Shown here: piece after piece, positions 1 through 7,185 of the stretch | Position numbering within the stretch: the stretch's first letter is position 1 | Layout: each line of letters opens with the position of its first letter | Assembly (NCBI GenBank): GCA_903898855.1 | Contig: CAIUHB010000230.1 | Location: forward strand, 1-12,010 | DNA: 12,010 nucleotides | Direction: 5' to 3' | From: an uncultured Actinomycetes bacterium | GTDB lineage: Bacteria > Actinomycetota > Actinomycetes > Nanopelagicales > Nanopelagicaceae | Position numbers and translations under genes: made by a program | Notes under the pieces: generated by a model | Told to the model about the DNA's origin: nothing | Seen by the model: only the letters and a program-made list of their open reading frames with translations | The model's database searches: none

Positions 1-1908
1 CGCGTTGCGACGCTAAAGCGCAAACTCGATAATGGCGTGACTCAACAGAACACGGCTGGATTTACTCCGCAACAATTAATGGCGGAAATTTCGCGCAAGA
101 GCCAAGAGTTGATCGACCGCCAGACTAAATGTTTCCACGAGCGGATCTATCCGCAACTTACCTCCGCAGGTATCTCGATTGTTAAGTGGGATGTGCTCAG
201 CGAATCTGAAATAAATTTTGTTAACCAAATATTCCAAGAGAAAATTTTCCCGGTTCTCACCCCACTGGCAGTCGATCCATCCCACCCATTTCCCTATATC
301 TCGGGGTTGTCACTCAATCTTGCGGTTGTAGTAAAGAAGAGTGATGATGGGGAAGAGCTCTTTGCCAGAGTGAAAGTTCCCTCAAACTTGCCACGTTTTG
401 TTGAAACTCAAAAGGGCGAGAGCAAGCGCTTTATTCCGCTCGAGCAAGTAATCGTTGCCAATCTCGCGCATCTATTTCCGGGCATGGAAATCGTCAATAA
501 CTTCACCTTCAGGCTAACTCGAAATGCAGATTTGGAGATAGAAGAGGAAGAGAGCGAAGATTTGCTCGCTTCCATGGAGCAGGAGCTCTTGCGCCGTAAA
601 TTTGGTCCACCAGTACGTTTGGAAATTGATCGCGATATTGAGGGCGAATTACTTCATACCTTGATGGAAGAGTTGGGCGTAAAAGAGCAGGACATCAGTC
701 GTTATCAGGAGCCACTCGACCTTACCGGTCTCAACCGAATTGCTGATTTGGATTATCCCGAGCTTAAATTTCCGGCTTTTCGCAATCAAGTGCATAGAGA
801 TTTACGAGAAATTGATCCCGATTCCACAGATGCCTTCTTTGATGCGATTAAGCGACATGAAATTTTGCTGCACCATCCATATGAATCTTTTAACTCATCG
901 GTTGTTCGCTTCCTAGAATCTGCCGCTACTGATCCTCACGTACTTGCAATAAAGCAGACTTTGTACCGAACTTCAGGTGATTCACCGATTGTTCAGGCGC
1001 TGATTGAAGCTGCCGAAGCTGGCAAGCAGGTGCTAGCAGTAATTGAAATTCGGGCACGATTTGATGAACAAGCCAATGTGCGTTGGGCCAGAAAGTTAGA
1101 AGATGCTGGCGTGCACGTTGTTTACGGACTTGTCGGATTTAAGACTCATGCCAAGTTATCGCTAGTTGTGCGTGATGAAATGGGCGCAATTCGTCGCTAC
1201 GTTCATATGGGAACAGGTAACTACAACCCAAAGACCGCCCGTTTGTATGAGGACTTCGGATTACTCAGTGCAGACCCCGAACTCGGCGATGACGTGAATA
1301 AGCTCTTCAACCAACTCTCTGGCTTTGCGCCTCAAACCTCATTTTCAAGATTGCTCGTGGCACCTAGAACGCTTCGATCTGGACTTCTTGATCGAATTAA
1401 CCGTGAGGTGGAAAACCATAAAGCCGGTAAGCCTGCTGGCATTCGAATGAAGCTCAACTCAATCCTCGACGAGGAGTTTATCGAAGCGCTCTATCGAGCA
1501 TCGCAAGCTGGAGTGAAAATTGAATTAGTGGTTCGAGGCATCTGCGCAATTCGTGCTGGTGTGCCAGGGCTATCTGAAAATATTTTCGTTCGCTCCATTC
1601 TTGGTCGATTCCTTGAGCACTCTCGTATCTTCCATTTCGTCAATGGCGGACAGGATGAGCTGTGGATTGGTAGCGCAGACCTTATGCATCGAAACCTTGA
1701 TCGTCGTGTTGAGAGCATGGTTCGAATTACAGCCGCGGACCACAAGCGAATGTTGCTGCGCGCTTTAGATCATTACCTTTCACCTAACTCACCATGCTGG
1801 GTAATGCGAGCAGATGGCGGCTGGGCACACATCACCACATCTGATTCAGGCGAACCTTTAACCGACTTCCATGCACAAGTTATCGATTGGTACCGTGGCC
1901 GCGAATGA
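1..1908 (+). CDS. ppk1: Polyphosphate kinase 1, 5'-truncated by window edge
   Basis: PPK1 reversibly transfers the terminal phosphate of ATP to a growing polyphosphate chain. The frame is open from base 1, so about 635 C-terminal residues are seen; the family is usually near 700, so some 60-80 N-terminal residues lie outside. The visible part contains the N/head-domain region (FPVLTPLAVDPSHPFPYISGLSLNLAVVV begins near base 250) and both catalytic phospholipase-D-like domains. The two conserved histidines are present: FKTHAKL (His codon 1147-1149, counterpart of the E. coli phospho-His) and FLEHSRIFHF (His codon 1618-1620). GTGNYNPKTARLYEDFGL and GSADLMHRNLDRRVE are further family signatures. 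The start codon is not in the window; the GTG at 37 is internal. The stop TGA overlaps the mutT1 ATG. The enzyme is intact as far as visible and would store phosphate won by the downstream phosphonate cassette. Confidence 0.96.
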   Translation, partial: RVATLKRKLDNGVTQQNTAGFTPQQLMAEISRKSQELIDRQTKCFHERIYPQLTSAGISIVKWDVLSESEINFVNQIFQEKIFPVLTPLAVDPSHPFPYISGLSLNLAVVVKKSDDGEELFARVKVPSNLPRFVETQKGESKRFIPLEQVIVANLAHLFPGMEIVNNFTFRLTRNADLEIEEEESEDLLASMEQELLRRKFGPPVRLEIDRDIEGELLHTLMEELGVKEQDISRYQEPLDLTGLNRIADLDYPELKFPAFRNQVHRDLREIDPDSTDAFFDAIKRHEILLHHPYESFNSSVVRFLESAATDPHVLAIKQTLYRTSGDSPIVQALIEAAEAGKQVLAVIEIRARFDEQANVRWARKLEDAGVHVVYGLVGFKTHAKLSLVVRDEMGAIRRYVHMGTGNYNPKTARLYEDFGLLSADPELGDDVNKLFNQLSGFAPQTSFSRLLVAPRTLRSGLLDRINREVENHKAGKPAGIRMKLNSILDEEFIEALYRASQAGVKIELVVRGICAIRAGVPGLSENIFVRSILGRFLEHSRIFHFVNGGQDELWIGSADLMHRNLDRRVESMVRITAADHKRMLLRALDHYLSPNSPCWVMRADGGWAHITTSDSGEPLTDFHAQVIDWYRGRE

Positions 1909-2810
1909 GTTACTCAGTAATTGCAGCAGGTGCCGTCATTTGGCGTCGCAACTCCGATAAAGATATTGAAGTAGCCGTGGTGCATAGACCTCGATACGAC
2001 GACTGGTCTATCCCAAAGGGGAAACTAGAAGAAGGCGAATCACTTGTCTCTTGTGCTTTTCGGGAAGGACAAGAGGAGACCGGACTTAACTTCTCATTTG
2101 GTCCCTACATTGGCGACGTGGAATATCCAACCGTCGATGGGTTAAAGCGAGTCAGCTATTGGTCGGCGCGTTATATTCACAAAGATCGAGAATTTCAACC
2201 AAATATTGAGGTAGATCGACTTGAGTGGTGGCCGATCCAAATCGCGTTGGAAAGATTATCGCGCGAAAGTGATGTAGAAATTTTGGCAAGGTTTTTAGAT
2301 ACTCCTTTTGAAGCAACTCCACTTATATTACTTCGACATGCCAAGGCGCTTAACCGCGAGGAATGGCAGGGCGAAGATGAAGATCGACCACTCGATAACA
2401 CTGGTCAGATTCAAGCCAAGCGTATGCATTCCGTTTATCAAGTCTTTAACATTCAAAAAATCGTAACCTCTGATGCGGTTCGTTGCTATGACACAGTCAC
2501 AAACATGGCTCGTATCTTTGGTGTTGAACCAGTAATTACAAGTGCGGTCAGCGAATACGTTTATAAAAAGAATAAGGATAAATGCCTCGACTTTGTCCGC
2601 GAACTAGCCGATGAAGTAGGCGAGCTCAAAGCCCCAACAATCCTGTGCAGCCATAATCCAGTGTTACCAAAGATGCTCGGCAAATTACTCAAGAAATCTA
2701 AGTTAAAAGATGAGTCCTTGCCTGCCGGCAAGCTCAATCCAGGTGATGCTTGGGTCGTCTATCTCAAAAAGCGCAAAGTTGTTGCTGTGGAGTACATACC
2801 CGCTCCTTGA
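1905..2810 (+). CDS. mutT1: MutT1-like Nudix hydrolase fused to a SixA-type histidine phosphatase
   Basis: This is a two-domain protein of 301 residues, close to M. tuberculosis MutT1 (317). The Nudix domain spans about 1-130, with the box at 39-61 (G39, E45, R53-E54, E57-E58, G60). The histidine-phosphatase domain begins with ILLRHAKA (R144-H145) and has a second histidine in CSHNP near the C-terminus. MutT1 proteins hydrolyse 8-oxo-dGTP and dinucleoside polyphosphates; that activity is inferred here. I chose ATG 1905 because it overlaps the ppk1 stop as ATGA and begins the conserved MSYSVIAAGAV; a TTG at 1887 would add six unconserved residues. The ppk-mutT1 order matches mycobacteria, supporting translational coupling and orthology. 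Oddity: Gly55 sits where the Nudix consensus has a bulky aliphatic (REUxEExGU). The gene ends exactly where the convergent ppx gene ends. Confidence 0.9.
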   Translation: MSYSVIAAGAVIWRRNSDKDIEVAVVHRPRYDDWSIPKGKLEEGESLVSCAFREGQEETGLNFSFGPYIGDVEYPTVDGLKRVSYWSARYIHKDREFQPNIEVDRLEWWPIQIALERLSRESDVEILARFLDTPFEATPLILLRHAKALNREEWQGEDEDRPLDNTGQIQAKRMHSVYQVFNIQKIVTSDAVRCYDTVTNMARIFGVEPVITSAVSEYVYKKNKDKCLDFVRELADEVGELKAPTILCSHNPVLPKMLGKLLKKSKLKDESLPAGKLNPGDAWVVYLKKRKVVAVEYIPAP

Positions 2811-3728
2811 TTACTTCTCGGTCCAGTCCATCCACTTAAGGACTACGCCCTCTCGCAGCGCCCACGGGCAAATTTCGAGGGTCTCTAAATCTAGATTGCG
2901 CATCACGCTCTCAGTTACAAATGCACCGGCCACAATTTGGCTGGCTCGGTTTGCTGAAACTCCTGGCAGTTGAATTCGCTCGTCTAAATCCATGCCGGAA
3001 AGTTTGGCTGAAATCTTCCTGATGACATCGGCTTTTATCACTTTGCCATTTCCGCCAAACCAATCACCACAAAGTCGAGCCAATGTTCGAAGCGTTTTGC
3101 TAGTTGCAATTGCACGATCTGAATCCTGATGATGAACCATCGCTGGCAATATCGATTCAAGTTGGCTCTCGATGTACTCGCGTAAGTTGCGAATACTCTT
3201 TTCGGTGTAAGGATCACCTTGTAAATGATTCTTAGTAAGTCGAGCCGCACCCAATGGAAGTGAGACTGCAACTTCTGGCGCCTCATCCACTCCAGCGGCA
3301 ATCTCAAGTGAGCCGCCACCAATATCAATTACTAGCAACCGTCCACTTGACCAACCAAACCAACGGCGAGCTGCAAGGAAGGTAAGTCGCGCTTCATCTT
3401 CACCAGAGAGAACTTGTAAATCAATGTCAAAGTCGCGATTTAAATTAGCGATAATTTCAGATCCATTGGCTGATTCTCGAAGTGCGGAGGTAGCAAATGG
3501 AAGTAGCTCCTCAACTCCAGCTTTTTTAGATTGCGCGACAGCTTCTTTAATGCTTGTACGAAGTTTCTCAATGCCTTCGGCGGTGATCTCATTTTCCGGC
3601 GATAGATATTCCGTCAGCCGCAGTTCTTCTTTAAAGTTAAAGGTTGGATTAGGGCGTGCTCCAGGGTGGGTGTCGACGACTTGAAGATGGATGGTGTTAG
3701 ATCCAACGTCGAGGACACCTAGTCGCAT
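2811..3728 (-). CDS. ppx: Ppx/GppA-family exopolyphosphatase
   Basis: This 305-residue protein is of the short actinobacterial Ppx/GppA type (ASKHA fold without the extra C-terminal domains of E. coli PPX). Visible motifs are the first phosphate loop DVGSNTIHL (7-15), ATSALRESANG (79-89), the acidic catalytic region SGEDEARL (108-115), and the second phosphate loop LLVIDIGGGSLEI (131-143). The family hydrolyses terminal phosphates from polyphosphate and/or pppGpp; which of these this protein prefers cannot be read from sequence. Its TAA directly abuts the mutT1 TGA with no base between, so the 3' ends must overlap in transcription. ATG 3728 starts right at the conserved N-terminus. Upstream on the minus strand only a weak TTGAGC/TAGTAA pair is seen, with a short 15-base spacer. 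Position next to ppk1 places polyphosphate synthesis and breakdown together. Confidence 0.9.
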   Translation of the reverse strand: MRLGVLDVGSNTIHLQVVDTHPGARPNPTFNFKEELRLTEYLSPENEITAEGIEKLRTSIKEAVAQSKKAGVEELLPFATSALRESANGSEIIANLNRDFDIDLQVLSGEDEARLTFLAARRWFGWSSGRLLVIDIGGGSLEIAAGVDEAPEVAVSLPLGAARLTKNHLQGDPYTEKSIRNLREYIESQLESILPAMVHHQDSDRAIATSKTLRTLARLCGDWFGGNGKVIKADVIRKISAKLSGMDLDERIQLPGVSANRASQIVAGAFVTESVMRNLDLETLEICPWALREGVVLKWMDWTEK

Positions 3729-3808
3729 GCCTTGAACTTACTATCCCCACCGGTGCTTGCTCAATTTTGCGCTAAATGCTGGATTTCGCGTCTCCCTTTT
3801 CCCCATGC

Positions 3809-3814
3809 CATAAT
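3809..3814 (+). promoter_or_regulatory. Candidate -10 element of the tRNA-Thr promoter
   Basis: CATAAT matches five of six bases of TATAAT and lies about 38 bases upstream of the mature tRNA 5' end, giving a leader of roughly 30 bases. The best -35 match is poor: TTCGCG at 3785-3790 with an 18-base spacer. The intergenic region 3729-3851 between the divergent ppx gene and the tRNA has no other convincing promoter. Confidence 0.35.
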
Positions 3815-3824
3815 TACGCCCTGC

Positions 3825-3845
3825 CCAAGTGAAGTTTTGACTTGG
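3825..3845 (+). repeat. Perfect 6-bp inverted repeat in the tRNA leader
   Basis: CCAAGT (3825-3830) and ACTTGG (3840-3845) are exact inverted copies around a 9-base loop, just before the tRNA starts at 3852. The left arm can instead pair with the tRNA trailer at 3928-3940, so two structures compete. It may be a processing element for RNase cleavage of the tRNA 5' end. No T-run follows, so it is not a typical terminator. Confidence 0.45.
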
Positions 3846-3851
3846 AAGCAG

Positions 3852-3926
3852 GCCTCCCTAGCTCAGTGGTAGAGCATCCGCCTTGTAAGCGGAAGGTCGT
3901 CAGTTCAATCCTGACGGGGGGCTCCA
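3852..3926 (+). tRNA. tRNA-Thr (anticodon UGU), CCA encoded
   Basis: A full cloverleaf folds by eye. The acceptor arm is GCCTCCC (3852-3858) with GGGGGGC (3916-3922), including one G-U pair. The D stem is GCTC/GAGC. The anticodon stem TCCGC/GCGGA encloses the loop CTTGTAA with anticodon TGT at 3884-3886. The variable loop AGGTC is followed by the T stem GTCAG/CTGAC around TTCAATC. The discriminator is U (3923) and CCA (3924-3926) is encoded. UGU reads ACA and, by wobble, ACG threonine codons. The gene sits between the divergent ppx and the phosphonate cassette, which begins 75 bases downstream. tRNA 3' ends are common island insertion points, but I found no downstream copy of this 3' end. Confidence 0.97.
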
Positions 3927-4001
3927 GAAATTCACTTTGGCATTACCTATTTGTTGCATTGCTTTATCTGCCTCAACATCTTTCCCTGATTAAATGGAGA
4001 A

Positions 4002-5138
4002 ATGTTTAGTAAGCGAAAAGTAAAAACTGTCGTGATTGTGGGCGGCGGAATTATCGGAACTATGCACGCGTGGCTAGCCTTAGAAGCTGGACATAAAGTA
4101 ATTCATTGTGAGCGAGATTTGGCTCCGCAATCCGCTTCTATCCGAAATTTTGGTTTGATATGGGTTAGCGGGCGTGAAGCCGGCACCGAGCTCGCATTAG
4201 GCCTACGTGCCCGCCAATTATGGGAAGAGATTGGCAGTAAAGCGGCAATTGGATTTAGAGCGAATGGATCTTTGACCATTGCACAAAATGAAGCAGAGCT
4301 AGGAATTTTACGTGAAGCAGTAACGATGAGCGATGCTCATGAACGTGGATTTGAATTACTAAATAGCGCAGATGTAAAAAAATTAGAGCCAGTTTTAGCC
4401 GGAAATCATTTAGGCGCACTCCGATGCTCCACTGACGCAGCAGTCGAACCCTCACTACTTCTAAATGGATTACGAGCAAATATGTTAGGTAATGAGAAAT
4501 ACTCTTGGTTGCCGTACTTCGATGTCGTTAAATACAAGCGAACAGATTATGGACATACAATAAAAAGCTCTGAAGGATTGAAAGTCTCTGGGGATTTTAT
4601 TGCCTTTATTCCAGGGGCCGTCCATAAAGGATTTCTCTCAGAGTACTTTGAAGGCGCACCATTACGGCGAGTCCGCCTTCAGATGGCAGCAACCACCCCA
4701 TTCCCAAATAAGTTACACCACTCAGTAGCCGATGGTGACTCCTTACGATATTACCCTGCCTTTAAAAATCTCTCATTATCCACTTTACCTCCACAATCAG
4801 GAGTGGCAGCTGATCGAAAAATGCAACTTCTTCTTGTTCAGCGATTAGATGGCTCTCTTACTATCGGAGATACTCATGAATATATTGAGCCATTTGATCA
4901 TGAGATTCGAGAAGAGCCTTATGAGCACTTATCTCATGTCATATCTAATCTTTTCGGCACACCTGCCCCAAAGATTCTCAGAAGATGGGATGGGGTTTAT
5001 AGCCAATCTACAAATTCAGATATTTATTTCAGAAAAGAAATCGAAAAAGGCGCCGTAATTGTCACGGGAGGTGGCGGAAGAGGAAATTCTCTAGCACCCG
5101 CCATTGCAGAGGAGACGATGAACAAGTGGGGGATATAA
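4002..5138 (+). CDS. FAD-dependent aminophosphonate oxidoreductase (TIGR03364-like)
   Basis: This 378-residue DAO-fold (pfam01266) flavoprotein has an N-terminal ADP-binding loop VVIVGGGIIG (G14-x-G16-x-x-G19). It also has the SIRNFGLIWVSGR stretch near 46-58, and a C-terminal GGGGRGNSLAPAIAEE segment that closes the FAD site. No signal peptide or membrane segment is seen, so it is cytosolic. TIGR03364 proteins are known neighbours of PhnX-like phosphonatases, and members of this group have been shown to oxidise 2-aminoethylphosphonate and/or its N-methyl form to phosphonoacetaldehyde. That role fits here because no PhnW transaminase is in the window. Exact substrate (plain, N-methylated or 1-hydroxylated) is inference. 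ATG 4002 has GGAGA only one base upstream, an unusually tight ribosome-binding site, but no better in-frame start exists. It overlaps the next gene by 13 bases. Confidence 0.85.
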   Translation: MFSKRKVKTVVIVGGGIIGTMHAWLALEAGHKVIHCERDLAPQSASIRNFGLIWVSGREAGTELALGLRARQLWEEIGSKAAIGFRANGSLTIAQNEAELGILREAVTMSDAHERGFELLNSADVKKLEPVLAGNHLGALRCSTDAAVEPSLLLNGLRANMLGNEKYSWLPYFDVVKYKRTDYGHTIKSSEGLKVSGDFIAFIPGAVHKGFLSEYFEGAPLRRVRLQMAATTPFPNKLHHSVADGDSLRYYPAFKNLSLSTLPPQSGVAADRKMQLLLVQRLDGSLTIGDTHEYIEPFDHEIREEPYEHLSHVISNLFGTPAPKILRRWDGVYSQSTNSDIYFRKEIEKGAVIVTGGGGRGNSLAPAIAEETMNKWGI

Positions 5139-5824
5139 AGCTCGCGGTTTTCGACGTTGCTGGTACAACTGCAAAGGACGACGGATTAGTAGTAAAAGCT
5201 TTTGTGAGCGCCGCGATTAGTCAAGGGATAGCCTGTAACTCTGAGCCGATGCATAACGCAATCGAATATGTTGAAAAGACGATGGGACAACGCAAGATAG
5301 ACGTCTTTAAGCACATTTTTGAAGGCGACCTAGCCAAGGCAGAGGCAGCACATGAAAGATTCATCACTGCCTATTTAGAATTAATTCAACAGGGAGAATT
5401 GGAAGAGTTCTCTGGCATAAGCGATCTATTTTCCACACTTAAATTGAGAGGAATTGGTGTTGCAATTACCACTGGATTTCCCCGTGAAATTCTCGACTTG
5501 ATCATCGAAAGCCTCAACTGGAGCAATCTTGTTGATTATTCTGTCGCGGCTTCTGAGGTAAGCAATGGTCGACCTGATCCAGAGATGATTCTGCGCTGTA
5601 TTGACCAATATAACTTTTCCAATGGGACAAGTATTGTGGCTGGTGATATTGCGGTTATTGGCGATACGGTTTCTGATATACAGAGTGGTATTAATGCCGG
5701 TGCAAGGTTTGTCGTCGGAATTAATTCCGGTACACATACCTCTCAAGCGTTAATCGGTGCGGGCGCCACGCATATTTTAGCCGCTACTACCGAGTTGTTA
5801 ACCTCCGTTAACTTTTTAGATTAA
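5126..5824 (+). CDS. PhnX-like phosphonatase (HAD superfamily, TIGR03351-like)
   Basis: This 232-residue HAD hydrolase should split the C-P bond of phosphonoacetaldehyde or a close analogue, giving phosphate and an aldehyde. Motif I is FDVAGTT (9-15), the phosphonatase-specific DxAGT form with nucleophile D10. Cap-domain MGQRKID (53-59) aligns with the PhnX MGLLKID segment, so K57 is the expected Schiff-base lysine. Motif II is TTGF (115-118). GRPDP (148-152) carries Arg149 where typical HADs have Lys. The acidic motif is GDTVSDI (179-185). These features match the family description of TIGR03351, which pairs with FAD oxidoreductases rather than PhnW. The start is GTG 5126, inside the previous gene, with GAGGAG at 5109-5114; no upstream in-frame start is available. 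The 13-base overlap implies translational coupling to the flavoenzyme. Confidence 0.92.
   Translation: MGDIKLAVFDVAGTTAKDDGLVVKAFVSAAISQGIACNSEPMHNAIEYVEKTMGQRKIDVFKHIFEGDLAKAEAAHERFITAYLELIQQGELEEFSGISDLFSTLKLRGIGVAITTGFPREILDLIIESLNWSNLVDYSVAASEVSNGRPDPEMILRCIDQYNFSNGTSIVAGDIAVIGDTVSDIQSGINAGARFVVGINSGTHTSQALIGAGATHILAATTELLTSVNFLD
5797..5817 (+). terminator. Possible weak intrinsic terminator or attenuator at the end of the phosphonatase gene
   Basis: GTTAAC (5797-5802) and GTTAAC (5807-5812) can form a 6-bp stem with a 4-base CTCC loop, followed directly by TTTTT (5813-5817). The stem is A/T-rich, and the element overlaps the last codons of the phosphonatase gene. It could reduce read-through into the transporter genes. 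Alternatively the two identical palindromes are regulator sites. Confidence 0.3.
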
Positions 5825-5954
5825 TTAAGTTATCAAGGTATTTGGTTACTAGTTTCATACTATTTACTGAATCAACATCAACTGGATTCCCGCCCAACAC
5901 TCATTAGATACTTATTGGGAGTTGGCTAGCCCCACAAGTCCTTAAGGGGGAAAT
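5825..5954 (+). promoter_or_regulatory. Leader region of the transporter operon
   Basis: This 130-base gap is the only sizeable break within the cassette, so it is the natural place for a second promoter. It holds GTTATC (5829) and GTTACT (5845), near-copies of the GTTAAC pair just upstream. It also holds a bulged stem from CCAAC-AC-TC (5894-5902) to GAGTTGG (5919-5925), and two 8-base palindromes, GGCTAGCC (5924-5931) and CCTTAAGG (5940-5947). CCCC at 5930-5933 can pair with the ribosome-binding GGGG at 5946-5949. I could not identify a convincing -35/-10 pair or a known riboswitch. Confidence 0.35.
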
Positions 5955-7148
5955 ATGCGCAAGCATTTACTTGCTGCATTGGTCGCAACCACAATGGTCG
6001 CCTCTGCAGTTGTAGCAACATCTTCAGCACAAGCAGCATCAATTGACTACTCAAAGTGCGCCGATATCAAGGCATGCGGTGGTATGGATGCTCTTGTGAA
6101 AGCAGCTCAAAAAGAGGGCAAGCTCAATGTCATTACTCTTCCACGTGACTGGGCTAACTATGGCGAAGCCATGGATCTCTTTACTAAGGCATTCGGAATT
6201 AAAATCACAGATGATAACCCAGATGGCTCATCTGCCTATGAAATTCAGACAATGAAGACCGCACCTGCATCAAAGGTCCCAGATGCTGTCGACGTTGGTA
6301 TTACCTACATTCCAGATAACTTGAATCTTTTTGCTCCTTATAAGGTTCAGACCTGGAATGACATTGCTTCTCAGTGGAAGGATCCAAACGGCCGCTGGGC
6401 TGGCGATTACTACGGTCAAATCGCGCTTGCCTACGATTCATCAATATCGAAAGCGCCAACATCCTTCGCTGATCTTAAGGATCCAGCATTTAAGAACATG
6501 GTCGCAATCGGTGGAGACCCAACTGGTGCACAAGAGGCACTTATGTCGGTCTTTGCAGCTAATCTCTCGTCAGGTGGTACACCAGATAACGTCCAACCAG
6601 GAATTGATTATTTCAAGTCACTCAAGACTTCTGGAAATTTTGTAACAGCTCTTGCAAATGGACAAAATCTTCTTGCTGGTGCCTACAAGGTTTCTTTCAG
6701 CTGGGACTTTAATGGCCCAGGTGCAATTGCAACCGCAGCAAAGGCGGGAATCAAGCTTAAGTATGTAATTCCGTCTGATGCCGTAATCAAGGGAACGCCT
6801 TATGTGACCGCGATTCCATTTAACGCCCCACACCCAGCAGCAGCTCGCCTATGGACCGAGTTCTTGTACTCACAGAACAAGGGCAAGCTCTCTGCAACCC
6901 TAGGTTCAGTTAAGGGCCTCTCAGGTTCAAAGATTTTCTCATCAATTATGGGAGGTCAAAACATTTGGATCTCAGGCGCCGCACATCCAATCACTGAAGA
7001 TGCAATGCGTACCAAGGGTCTTGCCATCAATCCTCCAGCAGGATTTGAAACTCCTAAGGGCGCAAAGGTTGTACTTCCTACACCTGCCCAACAAGATGCA
7101 GCTAAAACACTATTGAAGGCGCAATGGCCTGCAATAGCTGGAAACTAA
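5955..7148 (+). CDS. ABC transporter solute-binding protein, probable aminophosphonate binder
   Basis: This 397-residue exported binding protein is of the iron/polyamine/AEP-like class (SBP_bac_6/8 type). A Sec signal peptide is clear: MRKH, then a hydrophobic core (5-22) and an AQA-A cleavage site after residue 27. There is no lipobox cysteine, so the mature protein is not predicted to be a lipoprotein, which is unusual for a monoderm. Two cysteines, C35 and C41, may form a disulfide near the mature N-terminus. The body contains NVITLPRDWANYG, NPDGSS, YDSSISKAPTSFADLKDPAFK and NAPHPAAARLWTEFLYS, typical two-lobe binding-protein signatures. A strong AAGGGGG ribosome site lies 4 bases before ATG 5955. 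Lysine is mostly AAG and codons look more selected than in the permeases, suggesting high expression. The ligand is inferred from the adjacent flavoenzyme and phosphonatase. Confidence 0.85.
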   Translation: MRKHLLAALVATTMVASAVVATSSAQAASIDYSKCADIKACGGMDALVKAAQKEGKLNVITLPRDWANYGEAMDLFTKAFGIKITDDNPDGSSAYEIQTMKTAPASKVPDAVDVGITYIPDNLNLFAPYKVQTWNDIASQWKDPNGRWAGDYYGQIALAYDSSISKAPTSFADLKDPAFKNMVAIGGDPTGAQEALMSVFAANLSSGGTPDNVQPGIDYFKSLKTSGNFVTALANGQNLLAGAYKVSFSWDFNGPGAIATAAKAGIKLKYVIPSDAVIKGTPYVTAIPFNAPHPAAARLWTEFLYSQNKGKLSATLGSVKGLSGSKIFSSIMGGQNIWISGAAHPITEDAMRTKGLAINPPAGFETPKGAKVVLPTPAQQDAAKTLLKAQWPAIAGN

Positions 7149-7149
7149 G

Positions 7150-7170
7150 CGTCGATTTAATTAATCGATG
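7150..7170 (+). promoter_or_regulatory. Intercistronic stem-loop after the binding-protein gene
   Basis: CGTCGATT (7150-7157) pairs with AATCGATG (7163-7170), giving eight pairs with one G-U and a 5-base loop. It begins two bases after the binding-protein stop. Such hairpins often protect the upstream mRNA end, keeping binding protein in excess over permeases. There is no T-run, so full termination is unlikely. The hairpin contains the ATG at 7168, arguing against that ATG as the permease start. Confidence 0.45.
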
Positions 7171-7185
7171 AGGGAGACGAGCGCG

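Noticed and set aside
3900..3926. tRNA-Thr 3' end as an attachment site with a repeat further downstream
   Set aside because: No copy of the T-arm/acceptor 3' sequence and no integrase gene was found by eye anywhere else in the window.
3927..4001. Promoter for the flavoenzyme gene (TTGGCA at 3937-3942 with TTTATC at 3963-3968)
   Set aside because: The 20-base spacer and poor -10 make it unconvincing; read-through from the tRNA promoter is equally possible.
5426..5746. A 106-codon open frame on the minus strand inside the phosphonatase gene
   Set aside because: The plus-strand frame contains all HAD motifs; the antisense translation has no recognisable domain and no ribosome site of note.
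7168..7185. ATG 7168 as the permease start
   Set aside because: It lacks a ribosome site and lies in the intercistronic hairpin; AGGGAG at 7171-7176 instead serves ATG 7186.
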